A DNA stretch of 64,000 nucleotides from Planctomycetota bacterium (GTDB lineage: Bacteria; Planctomycetota; Planctomycetia; Pirellulales; Pirellulaceae). Positions 26,835 through 35,668 of this stretch are shown here, one piece after another. The DNA is taken from the NCBI GenBank assembly GCA_963204915.1, contig CAUJHS010000016.1, forward strand, positions 55,001 to 119,000, given 5' to 3'. Made by a program: the position numbers and the translations under genes. The notes under the pieces are model-generated. The model saw nothing but the letters and a program-made list of their open reading frames with translations. It had not been told where the DNA came from and did not search any database. Numbering within the stretch: position 1 is the first letter of the stretch; every line of letters starts with the position of its first letter.

Positions 26835-27878
26835 ATGGACGCCGACCCAAACGCTGCGCCTCGTATCCTTATTTCGCGCTTGAGCGCGGTGGGCGACGGC
26901 ATCTTAACGCTTCCGCTCGCGAACGCCGTGCGTGCGCATTTTCCACGGGCGTTTATTGGTTGGGTGGTGCAAGGCGGCCCCGCCACGCTCTTAGAAGGCC
27001 ATCCGGCCGTGGATCAATTCATCGTGGTGAAGAAGGGCTGGCTTGGCTCGCCAGCCGAATTCGCCGCGGTTCGCCGAACTCTGCGGTCGTTGCAATTTGA
27101 CATTACCTTGGACCCGCAAAGTCTTAGTAAGAGCGCGATTGCGGCGTGGCTTTCCGGGGCGCCGCGTCGCATTGGTTTGGCGCGCCCCATTGGTCGTGAA
27201 TTGGCTCCGCTGCTGAACAATCAAGTGCTTACGCCGCGAACTACGCATGTAGTGGAGCGACAACTCGAGTTATTACGCCCCTTGGGAATTGAAACCGGCC
27301 CGGCCCGGTTCGACATTCCCGTGCGGCCTGAGGCCCGTCGGTTTGTGCAGCGGTACCTGGACGATTTCCACCTGAAAAACGGGTACGCCGTGATCAATCC
27401 CGGCGCTGGCTGGGATTCGCGCCTTTGGCCGCCGGACCGTTACGGGCGCGTGGCGCGCTTCCTGGGCGAGACGCACCGTTTGCCTTCCGTGGTGGCTTGG
27501 TCGGGAGCACGTGAACAAGAGTGGGCGGAGACGATTGTCACGCGATCGGGCGGTCATGCGCTGCTTGCGCCCGCCACGACCTTGCCGCAATTGGCGGCGC
27601 TCATGGCGTCAACACGAATCTTCGTTGGTTCGGATACGGGCCCCATGCATTTGGCGGCCGCCATGGGAGCGCCGTGTGTCAGTTTGCACGGAACCACCGA
27701 ACCGAAAATCAGCGGACCCTACGGCCAGGGCCACCAAGTTGTGCAAGCGTTTTATCAAGACGGTTCAAGTCGCGAACGCCGCAAGGCCGATAATCGCGCG
27801 ATGCGCGCCATTACCGTCGAAATGGTGTGCGAGGCGTGTGTCCGCGTGCTGCGCCCTCGTCAAGAGAAAGCGGCGTAA
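26835..27878 (+). CDS. Glycosyltransferase family 9 (heptosyltransferase-like)
   Basis: 347 residues from ATG 26835; an upstream in-frame ATG at 26787 would add 16 atypical residues, and the GGAACAGGG upstream of 26835 is the better ribosome site. Signatures of ADP-heptose:LPS heptosyltransferases are present: RILISRLSAVGDGILTLPL at the N-terminus, VINPGAGWDSRLWPPDRYG in the middle, and GSDTGPMHLAAAMGAP in the nucleotide-sugar-binding domain. Role: addition of a heptose or similar sugar to lipid A core or another glycan. Convergent with rplS. Confidence 0.88.
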   Translation: MDADPNAAPRILISRLSAVGDGILTLPLANAVRAHFPRAFIGWVVQGGPATLLEGHPAVDQFIVVKKGWLGSPAEFAAVRRTLRSLQFDITLDPQSLSKSAIAAWLSGAPRRIGLARPIGRELAPLLNNQVLTPRTTHVVERQLELLRPLGIETGPARFDIPVRPEARRFVQRYLDDFHLKNGYAVINPGAGWDSRLWPPDRYGRVARFLGETHRLPSVVAWSGAREQEWAETIVTRSGGHALLAPATTLPQLAALMASTRIFVGSDTGPMHLAAAMGAPCVSLHGTTEPKISGPYGQGHQVVQAFYQDGSSRERRKADNRAMRAITVEMVCEACVRVLRPRQEKAA

Positions 27879-28008
27879 AGAGAATCGGCCTGGGGTGCGC
27901 TTGGTGCTGAGAAAGCGGCGCGAGGCGGCAACGGCCAGCGGACGTGCTGACCGGACGAACGACAAAACGGCGCCATCACGCGGAGGGGGCATTTGACACG
28001 CCGCATAC

Positions 28009-28033
28009 AGATTACTCGTAACACGAGTAATCT
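28009..28033. repeat. Perfect inverted repeat between convergent genes
   Basis: AGATTACTCG (28009-28018) and its exact complement (28024-28033) flank a five-base TAACA loop. There is no T-run on either side. It lies 130 bases after the GT9 stop and 21 bases from the rplS stop. It may act as a bidirectional transcription end or RNA-stabilising hairpin, or be a protein-binding palindrome; the AT-rich stem stands out from the GC-rich surroundings. Confidence 0.5.
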
Positions 28034-28054
28034 CAGGGGCACGAGCAAGTGGTT

Positions 28055-28429
28055 TTACTTGCGACGCTCTTTGAGCCGTACGGCTTTGCCCACGCGATCG
28101 CGCAAGTAATATAGCTTCGCCCGGCGAACCACGGCAGAGCGCGTCACCACGACTTTGTCGATGCGCGGCGAATGGACAGGAAACTTGCGTTCCACGCCTT
28201 CGCCCGCCACGATGCGGCGCACGACAAACATCTCCTTCGCGCCGGCGCCGCTACGAGCGATGACCACGCCGCTGAAGATTTGAATGCGTTCTTTGTCGCC
28301 TTCGAGAATTTTGGTGTGGACGTCCACCGTGTCGCCGATTTCGAACTGAGGCGGCTCGGGTTTCAGGCTCGATTGTTCGACCAGACGAATCAAGTCTTGG
28401 CCTTTGCGTTGCTTGGCGCCGTTGGTCAT
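28055..28429 (-). CDS. rplS: Ribosomal protein L19
   Basis: 124 residues, normal length for bL19 of the large subunit at the 30S-50S interface. Typical motifs: FEIGDTVDVHTKI, RIQIFSGVVIAR, FVVRRI-GEGVER, FPVHSPRIDKVVV and RRAKLYYLRDRVGKAVRLKE. The start ATG overlaps the trmD stop (ATGA at 28426-28429), indicating translational coupling in the ffh-rpsP-trmD-rplS block. Confidence 0.97.
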   Translation of the reverse strand: MTNGAKQRKGQDLIRLVEQSSLKPEPPQFEIGDTVDVHTKILEGDKERIQIFSGVVIARSGAGAKEMFVVRRIVAGEGVERKFPVHSPRIDKVVVTRSAVVRRAKLYYLRDRVGKAVRLKERRK

Positions 28430-29166
28430 GGAGAAGTTTCCTTTCCGTGTTCGTTGTTCGCGATGGTTTGAATTGTATTGGGATGGGGTAGGAGATCTGC
28501 GCGTCGACGTTCGGTTCGTAAGTAGCTTTGCTCGCGTCGCCAACGCTCTACGGCCTGATGATCGCCCGACATCAAAACGTCGGGAACCGTCAGGCCGCGA
28601 TACTCGCGCGGGCGGGTATATTGCGGGTATTCCAGCAAGCGGTTCCCTCGGGAGAAGGAATCGTCTTGATGGCTCTCTTCATCGCCGAGCACGCCCGGTA
28701 TAAGCCGGACGACCGCGTCGATCAAGACCATGGCGCCGACTTCGCCGCCGTTGAGGATGTAGTCTCCTACCGATATTTCATCTGGTTGAAGGAGGTCGAT
28801 CACGCGTTGATCAAAACCTTCATACCGACCACACAGGAGAATCAATCGCTCTTTTTCTGCGAGCTCCTCCACGATGGGTTGTACGAGTCGGCGACCGACC
28901 GGCGTCAGCAGCACGACATGGCCGGGCGCTGCCGCATGACTTTGAACTTCCTCAACACATTCGACGACCGGTTCAACTTTGAGCACCATTCCGGGACCGC
29001 CGCCAAAAGGGCGATCATCCACCTTGTGATGCTTGTCTTTGCTCCAGCGGCGAATGTCATGCAGGTGAATCTCGACCAGTCCGCGTTCGATCGCCTTGTT
29101 GAGCAGGCTTTGCCCCAGGTAGCCGGGGAACATGCCAGGAAACAAGGTTAACACATCGAACCGCAT
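28426..29166 (-). CDS. trmD: tRNA (guanine(37)-N1)-methyltransferase
   Basis: 246 residues from ATG 29166. TrmD methylates G37 of tRNAs reading CNN codons, preventing frameshifting, using a SPOUT trefoil knot. Hallmarks: MRFDVLTLFPGMFPGYLGQSLL, DIRRWSKDKHHKVDDRPFGGGPGM, LLCGRYEGFDQRVID, SVGDYILNGGE and SGDHQAVERWRREQS. Upstream codons in the same frame have no family similarity. It overlaps rplS by four bases and follows rpsP after 110 bases; rimM, which often lies between rpsP and trmD, is absent. Confidence 0.97.
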   Translation of the reverse strand: MRFDVLTLFPGMFPGYLGQSLLNKAIERGLVEIHLHDIRRWSKDKHHKVDDRPFGGGPGMVLKVEPVVECVEEVQSHAAAPGHVVLLTPVGRRLVQPIVEELAEKERLILLCGRYEGFDQRVIDLLQPDEISVGDYILNGGEVGAMVLIDAVVRLIPGVLGDEESHQDDSFSRGNRLLEYPQYTRPREYRGLTVPDVLMSGDHQAVERWRREQSYLRTERRRADLLPHPNTIQTIANNEHGKETSP

Positions 29167-29276
29167 AGTTGCTCCGGGTTGCCGCATCACTGTTCGATTC
29201 TTGCCGCCTGGGCGGCGTGCCGCCAGGGTGTGAACCGAGAGATTTGCCGCACATACTCCCGAGGCGCCGATGCGGC

Positions 29277-29639
29277 TCAACCTTCGGAGGCGGCCTCCTC
29301 GCTAGGGGCTTCGCCGCTTGCGGCGGCCTGGAACTGCGGCGCTTTCATTTTGAGCCGCTCCAGCGCTTCGCGCTGCTTTTCCAAGTGGGTGCCGTTGGCG
29401 CCGTACTTTTTAATCAACACTTTGACTTTTTCCGTGGGCTGGGCGCCCACGCTGAGCCAATAACTGACGCGTTCACCGTTCAAAATCGCGCGGGCGTCAG
29501 TATCGGCGACCATGGGATCGTAGATGCCCAATTCTTCAATCGCGCGACCGTCGCGCGGTTGACGGACATCCATCGCACAAATGCGATAGAACGGCCGGTG
29601 TTTACGGCCCAGGCGTTTCATGCGAATACGTACCGCCAT
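29277..29639 (-). CDS. rpsP: Ribosomal protein S16
   Basis: 120 residues: the bS16 core (MAVRIRMKRLGRKHRPFYRICAMD, ELGIYDPM, NGERVSYWLSVGAQPTEKV) followed by a C-terminal extension of about 35 residues ending in an Ala/Glu-rich tail (AASGEAPSEEAASEG). The core is standard, and tails like this are common outside the enterobacteria. It lies between ffh (78-base gap containing a hairpin) and trmD. Confidence 0.97.
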   Translation of the reverse strand: MAVRIRMKRLGRKHRPFYRICAMDVRQPRDGRAIEELGIYDPMVADTDARAILNGERVSYWLSVGAQPTEKVKVLIKKYGANGTHLEKQREALERLKMKAPQFQAAASGEAPSEEAASEG

Positions 29640-29684
29640 GCGAAATCTCCACTACGTTCTAAGGTGTTAAGTTTTTCGATGCGA

Positions 29685-29712
29685 CGCCCCGGCGATTCGC
29701 CATGACGGGGCG
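29685..29712 (-). other. Hairpin between ffh and rpsP
   Basis: CGCCCCG (29685-29691) pairs exactly with CGGGGCG (29706-29712); an inner GCG-AAT-CGC on the minus strand could extend the structure. No T-run follows on either strand, so it is more likely a processing, stability or partial-attenuation structure in the ffh-rpsP transcript than a full terminator. Confidence 0.4.
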
Positions 29713-29717
29713 CCGGT

Positions 29718-31187
29718 TTACCGTTTCTTTTTCTTTTGCCGCTTGAGTTTCTCGCGCAGCTTTTGTTTTTGGCGTCGTTCGTCGCTCGTCAAACGTTTGC
29801 CGGTGTCGCCCTTCTTCATGCGGAATTGAGCGCCGGGGTTGAGCATGCCGCTGGTTTGCATTTGCTTAGCAAGCTTCATGCGGTCGCCCACGCCCATGCC
29901 GGCCATGTGTTTGAACATGGGCGACATCATGTCATATTGCTTGACCAGCCCGCTGACCTCGTGCGGCTGCACGCCGGCGCCTTTGGCGATGCGGTTGCGG
30001 CGGCTGGGGTCAATCAACTTAGGGTTGCGCCGCTCGGCGGGAGTCATCGAATCGATCATCCCGACCATACGCTTCATGCCGCCTTCGGCGTCTTCGTTCT
30101 CCAGCATCTCCTTCATGTCAGGAGTCATGCCCATCAGCTGAAGCATGCGCATCATCAAGCCTGGCTCTTGAAACTGCTTGAGCACGGTCTTGAACGTGTC
30201 CAGTGTGAACTGGCCTTTTTCCAGGTCTTCTTGGGCTTTCTTTTGCGCTTCTTCGTCCACCTTGCGGCGCGCCAGATCGACCAGCGCCGCCAGGTCGCCA
30301 GCGCCCAAGATGCGGCCTGCCATTCCGTCGGGACGGAACAACTCCAGTGCGTCCAAATGTTCGCCCGTGCCGATAAACTTCACGGGCACGCCTGTAACGT
30401 GCTTGACCGACAACAGCGCGCCGCCACGGGCGTCGCCGTCGAGCTTCGTCATGATTACGCCGTCCAACTCCAGCGCTTCATTAAAAGCGCGTGCGCTGTT
30501 GACAGCGTCCTGGCCCGTCATGCCGTCGACGACGAGCACCACCTGATCGGGATTTACCTGACTGTCGATGCGCTGCAATTGCGCCATCAACTCGCGGTCA
30601 ATAGCGAGCCGTCCGGCAGTGTCAAGGATTACAACATCGACTTGCTGCTTGCGGGCCTCTTTGACCGCATCACGGCACACCTTGACCGGGTCCATCTCGC
30701 CGGGGGCGATATACACCGGCACGCCGATCTGCTCGCCCAGAACTCGCAATTGCTCGATGGCCGCCGGTCGCTGGAGGTCGGCCGCCACCAGCATCGTGTG
30801 CTTTTTTTCTTCCTCGATCAGCTTGGCGAGTTTGCCGCAGGTTGTGGTCTTACCGGACCCCTGAAGACCGCACACCATGAGGATGGTAAGTGCGTCCTTT
30901 TTGATCCGAATGGGTGACGCTTCCGGCCCCAGAAGCTGCACCAGCTCCTGGTAGACGATGTGCATCAACTGCTCATCAGGATTGAGCGACAGAAGAACTT
31001 TTTCGCCCAAAGCTCGTTCGGTCACATGGTCCATGAAGTCGCGCACGACCTCATAACCGACGTCAGCCTCGACCAACGTCTGCTCCAAAAGGCGCAGGCC
31101 GTCGCGCATGTTGGCTTCGGTCAGCTTGCCTTTGCCGCGCAGTGTCTTAAACGCACCGCGCAAGCCGTCTTGCAGCGACTCGAACAT
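29718..31187 (-). CDS. ffh: Signal recognition particle protein Ffh (SRP54)
   Basis: 489 residues from ATG 31187 (MFESLQDGLRGAFKTLRGKGKL). SRP GTPase that binds signal peptides and 4.5S RNA for co-translational membrane targeting. N domain residues 1-95; G domain with GLQGSGKTTTCGKLA (P-loop, about 105-118), VILDTAGRLAID and TKLDGDARGGAALS-like motifs (TKLDGDARGGALLS). The methionine-rich M domain contains the RNA-binding RRNRIAKGAGVQPHEV segment, and the C-terminus is strongly basic. First gene of the minus-strand ribosomal/secretion block. The longer upstream frame is not supported by similarity. Confidence 0.97.
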   Translation of the reverse strand: MFESLQDGLRGAFKTLRGKGKLTEANMRDGLRLLEQTLVEADVGYEVVRDFMDHVTERALGEKVLLSLNPDEQLMHIVYQELVQLLGPEASPIRIKKDALTILMVCGLQGSGKTTTCGKLAKLIEEEKKHTMLVAADLQRPAAIEQLRVLGEQIGVPVYIAPGEMDPVKVCRDAVKEARKQQVDVVILDTAGRLAIDRELMAQLQRIDSQVNPDQVVLVVDGMTGQDAVNSARAFNEALELDGVIMTKLDGDARGGALLSVKHVTGVPVKFIGTGEHLDALELFRPDGMAGRILGAGDLAALVDLARRKVDEEAQKKAQEDLEKGQFTLDTFKTVLKQFQEPGLMMRMLQLMGMTPDMKEMLENEDAEGGMKRMVGMIDSMTPAERRNPKLIDPSRRNRIAKGAGVQPHEVSGLVKQYDMMSPMFKHMAGMGVGDRMKLAKQMQTSGMLNPGAQFRMKKGDTGKRLTSDERRQKQKLREKLKRQKKKKR

Positions 31188-31631
31188 AATGGACCAGGAA
31201 AACGAACCATCAGAAACACCCTCATGCGCGGAGTCTCCTCCCGCCACAGAGGGTCTTGATGTGGGGAAACGCACATTTTACCGGAGTGGTTTCTTTTTTG
31301 AAAGGGCGCCCGCGCCCAGGTCGAAAGTGCATGCGATGGATCCGCCACGCACGCCGTTCTCGCGTGGAGCCGCGGACAAGCGCCCCACCCATGATGCCCA
31401 TAGTTTGCGAGATGACCCCAAGACTCGCGCGCAGAGCTGCGCTAGGCGAATGGAAGGATTTAACCCTTAAGGGTGGCGTCATCGAGGGCCACGCGAATTC
31501 CCTGTCGATGTCGCGTGACCGCTTGTCATCGAGGGAGGCGAGCGACACAATGCGGTTTTGGCGCCCCTGAGGATCTTGGGCAACGTCCCACTCATGGGTC
31601 ACATTCTGCATCTTTTGCAATTCGCCGTTCC
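31188..31631. other. Divergent intergenic region between ffh and argG, 444 bp
   Basis: Must hold promoters for both genes, but I see no strong -35/-10 pair. A 12-base perfect palindrome ACCCTTAAGGGT lies at 31463-31474, and the 11-mer GTCATCGAGGG occurs twice about 50 bases apart downstream of it. Open frames here are arginine-rich and without ribosome sites, so no gene is called. Confidence 0.45.
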
Positions 31632-32846
31632 ATGCCTAGTTGCGTTTTAGCTTATTCGGGGGGGTTGGACACCTCGGTCATTCTCGGTTGGTTGATGGAC
31701 GAGGGATACCAGGTACACGCGGTATACGTTGATCTGGGCCAGCCGTGTGAAGATCGCGAGGCGATTCTCCAAAAGGCGCGAAACATTGGCGCCGCCAGTG
31801 CGCGAATTGTCGACGCCCGCGAAGAACTCTGCCGTGATTTCGCCTTTCCGGTGTTGCAATGGCAGGCAAGGTACGAGGGGATTTACTTGCTTGGCACGTC
31901 CATCGCACGGCCGCTCATTTCGAAAGCGTGTTTGCAAGTTGCGCGAGAAGTCGGCGCCGACGCCTATGCTCACGGCGCCACGGGTAAGGGAAATGATCAA
32001 TGCCGCTTCCAATTGGCGGCTGAAGCGCTCAATCCCCAAGTGCAGGTCATCGCACCCTGGCGCATTGAGAAGTATCGCAAGCAGTTCCCAGGCCGCACCG
32101 AGATGATCGCTTACTGTAACGCCAAGAATATTCCGGTGAAGGCGTCCGTTTCTAAGCCGTACAGCAGCGATGAGAACTGCCTGCACATCAGTTACGAAGC
32201 GGGCAAGCTCGAAGACTTGAACGTGAATGGCGTCGAATTGGTGGAATTTGGCATGACCACCTCGCCGCAAAAGGCGCCGGACAAAATCGAGCAAGTCACT
32301 ATCGCTTTTGAATCGGGCGCGCCGGTGAGGGTGAATGGGAAAAAGCTCGGGCCGTTCGAACTAGTCAACACGCTTAATGAGATTGGCGGCCGCAACGGAA
32401 TTGGGCGAATCGACATGGTCGAAAACCGTTTCGTGGGCATGAAAAGTCGTGGCGTCTACGAAGCGCCGGGAATGACAATTTTGTACGAATCGCATCGGGT
32501 GCTGGAACAGCTCACCCTCGACCGCGACTTAGTTCACCTGCGCGACCGATTGTCGCCCGAGGTGGCCGAGATGGTTTATTATGGATTCTGGTACACGCCA
32601 AAGATGGACGCCTTGATGGCGTTTATTCGAGAAGCCCAAAAGCCTGTCACGGGCGAAGTGCGGCTGAACCTTTACAAAGGCAACTTGATGGTGGACGGCC
32701 GCTCCAGCCCCAACAATTTGTACGATGAGGGAATCGCGACGATGGAGGGCGGCGGAAGCTATAACCAAACCGACGCCGAAGGCTTCCTGCGAATTCAAGG
32801 GCTTCCCTCCCGCGTCCAGGGCCGCATGCGCCCACGAACGTACTAG
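31632..32846 (+). CDS. argG: Argininosuccinate synthase
   Basis: 404 residues, normal length. Joins citrulline and aspartate with ATP to give argininosuccinate, the penultimate step of arginine synthesis. The N-terminal PP-loop is LAYSGGLDTSVILGWL (about residues 6-21); YAHGATGKGNDQCRF and the SVSKPYSSDENCLHISYEAGKLED segment are further hallmarks. ATG 31632 is chosen because it places the PP-loop at the usual distance from the N-terminus; the frame runs 53 codons further upstream without similarity. No other arginine gene is adjacent. Confidence 0.96.
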   Translation: MPSCVLAYSGGLDTSVILGWLMDEGYQVHAVYVDLGQPCEDREAILQKARNIGAASARIVDAREELCRDFAFPVLQWQARYEGIYLLGTSIARPLISKACLQVAREVGADAYAHGATGKGNDQCRFQLAAEALNPQVQVIAPWRIEKYRKQFPGRTEMIAYCNAKNIPVKASVSKPYSSDENCLHISYEAGKLEDLNVNGVELVEFGMTTSPQKAPDKIEQVTIAFESGAPVRVNGKKLGPFELVNTLNEIGGRNGIGRIDMVENRFVGMKSRGVYEAPGMTILYESHRVLEQLTLDRDLVHLRDRLSPEVAEMVYYGFWYTPKMDALMAFIREAQKPVTGEVRLNLYKGNLMVDGRSSPNNLYDEGIATMEGGGSYNQTDAEGFLRIQGLPSRVQGRMRPRTY

Positions 32847-32920
32847 GTTGCTTTCCAACGGACCGTCGGCGCCGTAGACGCCTCGGATTTTCCTGTGCTG
32901 GTTCGCAACGGAGCGCGAAC

Positions 32921-33136
32921 ATGACTCAACCGCTTGAACCGACCGCTTTGCCGGACCTTGAGGCGACGCGCCGCCTCTTGGAGCAGCGAGGCCGCGTGCT
33001 TGACCGGATTGCGGCGCGATATGAACAACTTGAGGAAGCATTAGAGAAGTTGGAGTCTCTCTCGTTGGAATACGCGCCGCCGCGCGAACTGCCATCCGTA
33101 TTGCCGGAAAGTGCGCGGCCACGTAAACCTCGGTAG
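32921..33136 (+). CDS. Small coiled-coil protein, unknown
   Basis: 71 residues from ATG 32921, with GGAGCG just upstream. A central heptad-like helix (LEATRRLLEQRGRVLDRIAARYEQLEEALEKLESL) is followed by a proline/arginine-rich tail. It vaguely resembles the exonuclease VII small subunit in size and helicity but lacks its conserved pattern, so I leave it unnamed. It follows argG after 74 bases and a candidate terminator lies after it. Confidence 0.5.
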   Translation: MTQPLEPTALPDLEATRRLLEQRGRVLDRIAARYEQLEEALEKLESLSLEYAPPRELPSVLPESARPRKPR

Positions 33137-33222
33137 CGGGTCGCCAGGCTAACAGGGCGCCGGGCAAAACTCTTGTCACATCAGCGCTCGGGCGACCAGC
33201 GTGCGCGCGTAACACTTGGAAA

Positions 33223-33254
33223 GGCAACGCTTTATGGTTAGGCGTTGCTGTTTT
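33223..33254 (+). terminator. Candidate intrinsic terminator
   Basis: GCAACGC (33224-33230) pairs with GCGTTGC (33242-33248), with one further G-T pair, around an 11-base loop; the T-run TTTT follows at 33251-33254. It would end the argG/small coiled-coil transcript. Confidence 0.45.
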
Positions 33255-33350
33255 CCACAAGAAACGCTCGCGGCATGACCTCACGTGTCCGCAGGACGGC
33301 GATACATCCTCTGTGCAAAGCACTTCACATCTTTCACCGAGGAATAGACC

Positions 33351-33620
33351 ATGGCCAAGTATTATGTCGAGTCGGGTCGGTTTGAAACGGTCGTTTCTGC
33401 TGAAAACGCTCGTGCTGCCGCATTACAAGCGGTTGGCGCCTGGAGCGAGGAGCATCCGCTCACCATCTCCGCATTGCTCGGGCTTGAAGTGGACGTGAAC
33501 GAACAGGGCTTGGGTCGCAACGACGGCGAACGTTTCGATACCTTCGATCTTCTCGCCGCAGCGCAAGGCATGACCCCGCGGCAGTACTTTCTCAAGTTGG
33601 CTCTATCGATGGCGGTGTAA
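33351..33620 (+). CDS. Small conserved-looking protein, unknown
   Basis: 89 residues from ATG 33351, preceded by GAGGAA at proper distance. Sequence is well balanced (MAKYYVESGRFETVVSAENARAAALQAVG, then DTFDLLAAAQGMTPRQYFLKLA) and has no signal peptide or membrane segment. No family is recognised. Ribosome site and amino acid composition argue that it is real. Confidence 0.65.
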   Translation: MAKYYVESGRFETVVSAENARAAALQAVGAWSEEHPLTISALLGLEVDVNEQGLGRNDGERFDTFDLLAAAQGMTPRQYFLKLALSMAV

Positions 33621-33781
33621 GCGCCTGGCGTCCTGTTTCGCTTCTTTGACGGCTGGAAGTATCGGGCGTCGCGGCGCATGCTCAAAGCGAATCAGACCGG
33701 CGTTAAGGGGCTTGCCTGCCTCTCGCAAAAGCGTGAGACTCAGCGATTAGAGAACTTTTACGGATCCTAGAAGGAGTACGG

Positions 33782-35587
33782 ATGAGCGCCCCCAAAACTT
33801 TACCTCCCCGGTCGGAAGTTCCAGCTGCCGATACTTGGGACCTATCGAGCCTCTTCACCTCGGATGACGCCTGGCGCGAAGAGTTTGCGGCTTGGGAAAA
33901 ACGCATCGGCGAGTATGAAAAGCACCGCGGCAAACTTGGAGAAAGCGCCAAGAACCTCGCCGCCTGCCTCGACTTTGACTACGACTTCGAACGCCAGGCG
34001 GAACGGATCGGTGTGTACGCCTTCCTGCGAACCTCGGAGGATCAAACCAACCAGGATTCGCAAGCGATGGTCGCCCGGTACCAGAACATCGCCACGCGAG
34101 CGAGCGAAGCCGCCAGTTACATCCGGCCGGAAATCATGGCGATTCCCGAGGAGCGGATCAAGTCGTACCTGGAAGCCCCCGAGTTAGAGGCGTATCGTCT
34201 CGTGCTGCGCCGTTTGCTTCGGTACAAGAAGTACACGCTTTCGCCGCGCGAGGAGCAATTGTTGGCCATGCAAGGCGAAATGGCCGGAGCCGCGGGGAAC
34301 GCCTTCCGCAAATTGCTCGATGCAGACTTGAAGTTCGGCTTCGTGCGGAACGAGAAAGGCGAAGAAGTCGAACTGAGCAACGCCTCGTTCATTGAACTGC
34401 TCCAATCGCCCGACCGCGAAGTGCGCAAGACAGCGTTCCACCAATACTACGAACAGTTCCGCGGCCATGAGAACACGTTGGCCGCTACGCTGCAAGGCTC
34501 GATTCATAAAGACGTGTACTACGCCCGGGCGCGCGGCTATGAGGGCGCGCGAGCCATGGCCCTGTATCCCGACAACGTGCCTGCGTCGGTGTATGACAAT
34601 TTAATCGCCTCGGTGCGGAAGCACCTGCCCACGCTGCATAAATACTACGATGTACGCCGTCGGAAAATGGGCTTGCCCGACATCCACCATTACGACACCT
34701 ATGTGCCGATCCTGACCGACCTGGAAATTGACCGGCCTTGGGATGAAGCGGTCGAGTTGGTCACGTCGGCGGTCAAACCGCTGGGAGATGAATATGTTCG
34801 CGTGCTGACTGCCGGTTTAACTGACGACCGTTGGTGCGATCGGTATCCCAATCGCGGCAAGCAAAGCGGCGCGTTCAGCTCAGGCAGCTTCGACGGCGCG
34901 CCGTATATCTTGATGAACTACAAGAGCACCGTGTTCAACGATGTGTTCACGTTGGCCCACGAAGCCGGACACTCGATGCACAGTTACTTCTCGGCCAAGT
35001 CGCAGCCGTTCCAATATTACGACTACACGATCTTCGTGGCCGAAGTGGCCAGCACGTTTAACGAACAGCTCCTTAGCCATCACTTGTTGGCGAAGGCGAC
35101 GAACAACCGCGAGCGGGCCTATCTGATCAATCGCGAGATCGACGACATTCGGGGCACGGTGTTCCGACAAACCATGTTTGCCGAGTTTGAGAAGATCACT
35201 CACGAGATGGCCGAGAAGGGTGAGCCGCTCACCGTCAAAACGCTGCAAGAGGCGTATCGCGGCTTGCTTGATGCGTACTTCGGCCCTGACTTCGTCATCG
35301 ATGACGATCTGAGCCGCGAGTGTTTCCGCATTCCACACTTCTACCGTGCATTCTATGTGTACAAGTACGCTACGGGCATGTCGGCTGCCGTTGCCTTAAG
35401 TCGGCGCGTGCTGGAAGGCGGCGAACGTGAGTTGAACGACTACCTTGGCTTCCTCAAGGGAGGCAACTCGAAAGACCCGCTCGACCTTTTGCGCGGCGCC
35501 GGAGTCGATATGGAGAAACCCGAACCGGTCGACACCGCGCTGGAGCATTTCGGCAAACTGGTGGATGAACTGGACGCGATTCTCTAA
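33782..35587 (+). CDS. pepF: Oligoendopeptidase F (M3 family metallopeptidase)
   Basis: 601 residues, typical of PepF, which degrades peptides of about 7-17 residues in the cytoplasm. The zinc-binding HEAGH motif lies at about residue 392 in FTLAHEAGHSMHSYFS, and the third zinc ligand is expected in the VAEVASTFNEQLL segment, as in other M3 peptidases. The N-terminal half shows the helical PepF domain (WDLSSLFTSDDAWREEF, YAFLRTSEDQTNQ). ATG 33782 has AAGGAG five bases upstream. Convergent with the UbiB-like gene. Confidence 0.95.
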   Translation: MSAPKTLPPRSEVPAADTWDLSSLFTSDDAWREEFAAWEKRIGEYEKHRGKLGESAKNLAACLDFDYDFERQAERIGVYAFLRTSEDQTNQDSQAMVARYQNIATRASEAASYIRPEIMAIPEERIKSYLEAPELEAYRLVLRRLLRYKKYTLSPREEQLLAMQGEMAGAAGNAFRKLLDADLKFGFVRNEKGEEVELSNASFIELLQSPDREVRKTAFHQYYEQFRGHENTLAATLQGSIHKDVYYARARGYEGARAMALYPDNVPASVYDNLIASVRKHLPTLHKYYDVRRRKMGLPDIHHYDTYVPILTDLEIDRPWDEAVELVTSAVKPLGDEYVRVLTAGLTDDRWCDRYPNRGKQSGAFSSGSFDGAPYILMNYKSTVFNDVFTLAHEAGHSMHSYFSAKSQPFQYYDYTIFVAEVASTFNEQLLSHHLLAKATNNRERAYLINREIDDIRGTVFRQTMFAEFEKITHEMAEKGEPLTVKTLQEAYRGLLDAYFGPDFVIDDDLSRECFRIPHFYRAFYVYKYATGMSAAVALSRRVLEGGERELNDYLGFLKGGNSKDPLDLLRGAGVDMEKPEPVDTALEHFGKLVDELDAIL

Positions 35588-35668
35588 GTCGTTGTTGACC
35601 AAGGCGAAGTTCAATCTTGAAAGTCCCGCTTATCGCGCACACGCGGCGGGCTCGTATCAAGGATGTAT

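Noticed and set aside
29736..30917. 393-codon open frame antisense to ffh
   Set aside because: It is the mirror of a highly conserved SRP54 gene; composition (His/Leu/Ala-rich) is an artefact of codon bias on the opposite strand.
32921..33136. Exonuclease VII small subunit (xseB) identity for the 71-residue protein
   Set aside because: Size and helicity fit, but the conserved XseB residues are not visible and xseA is not adjacent.
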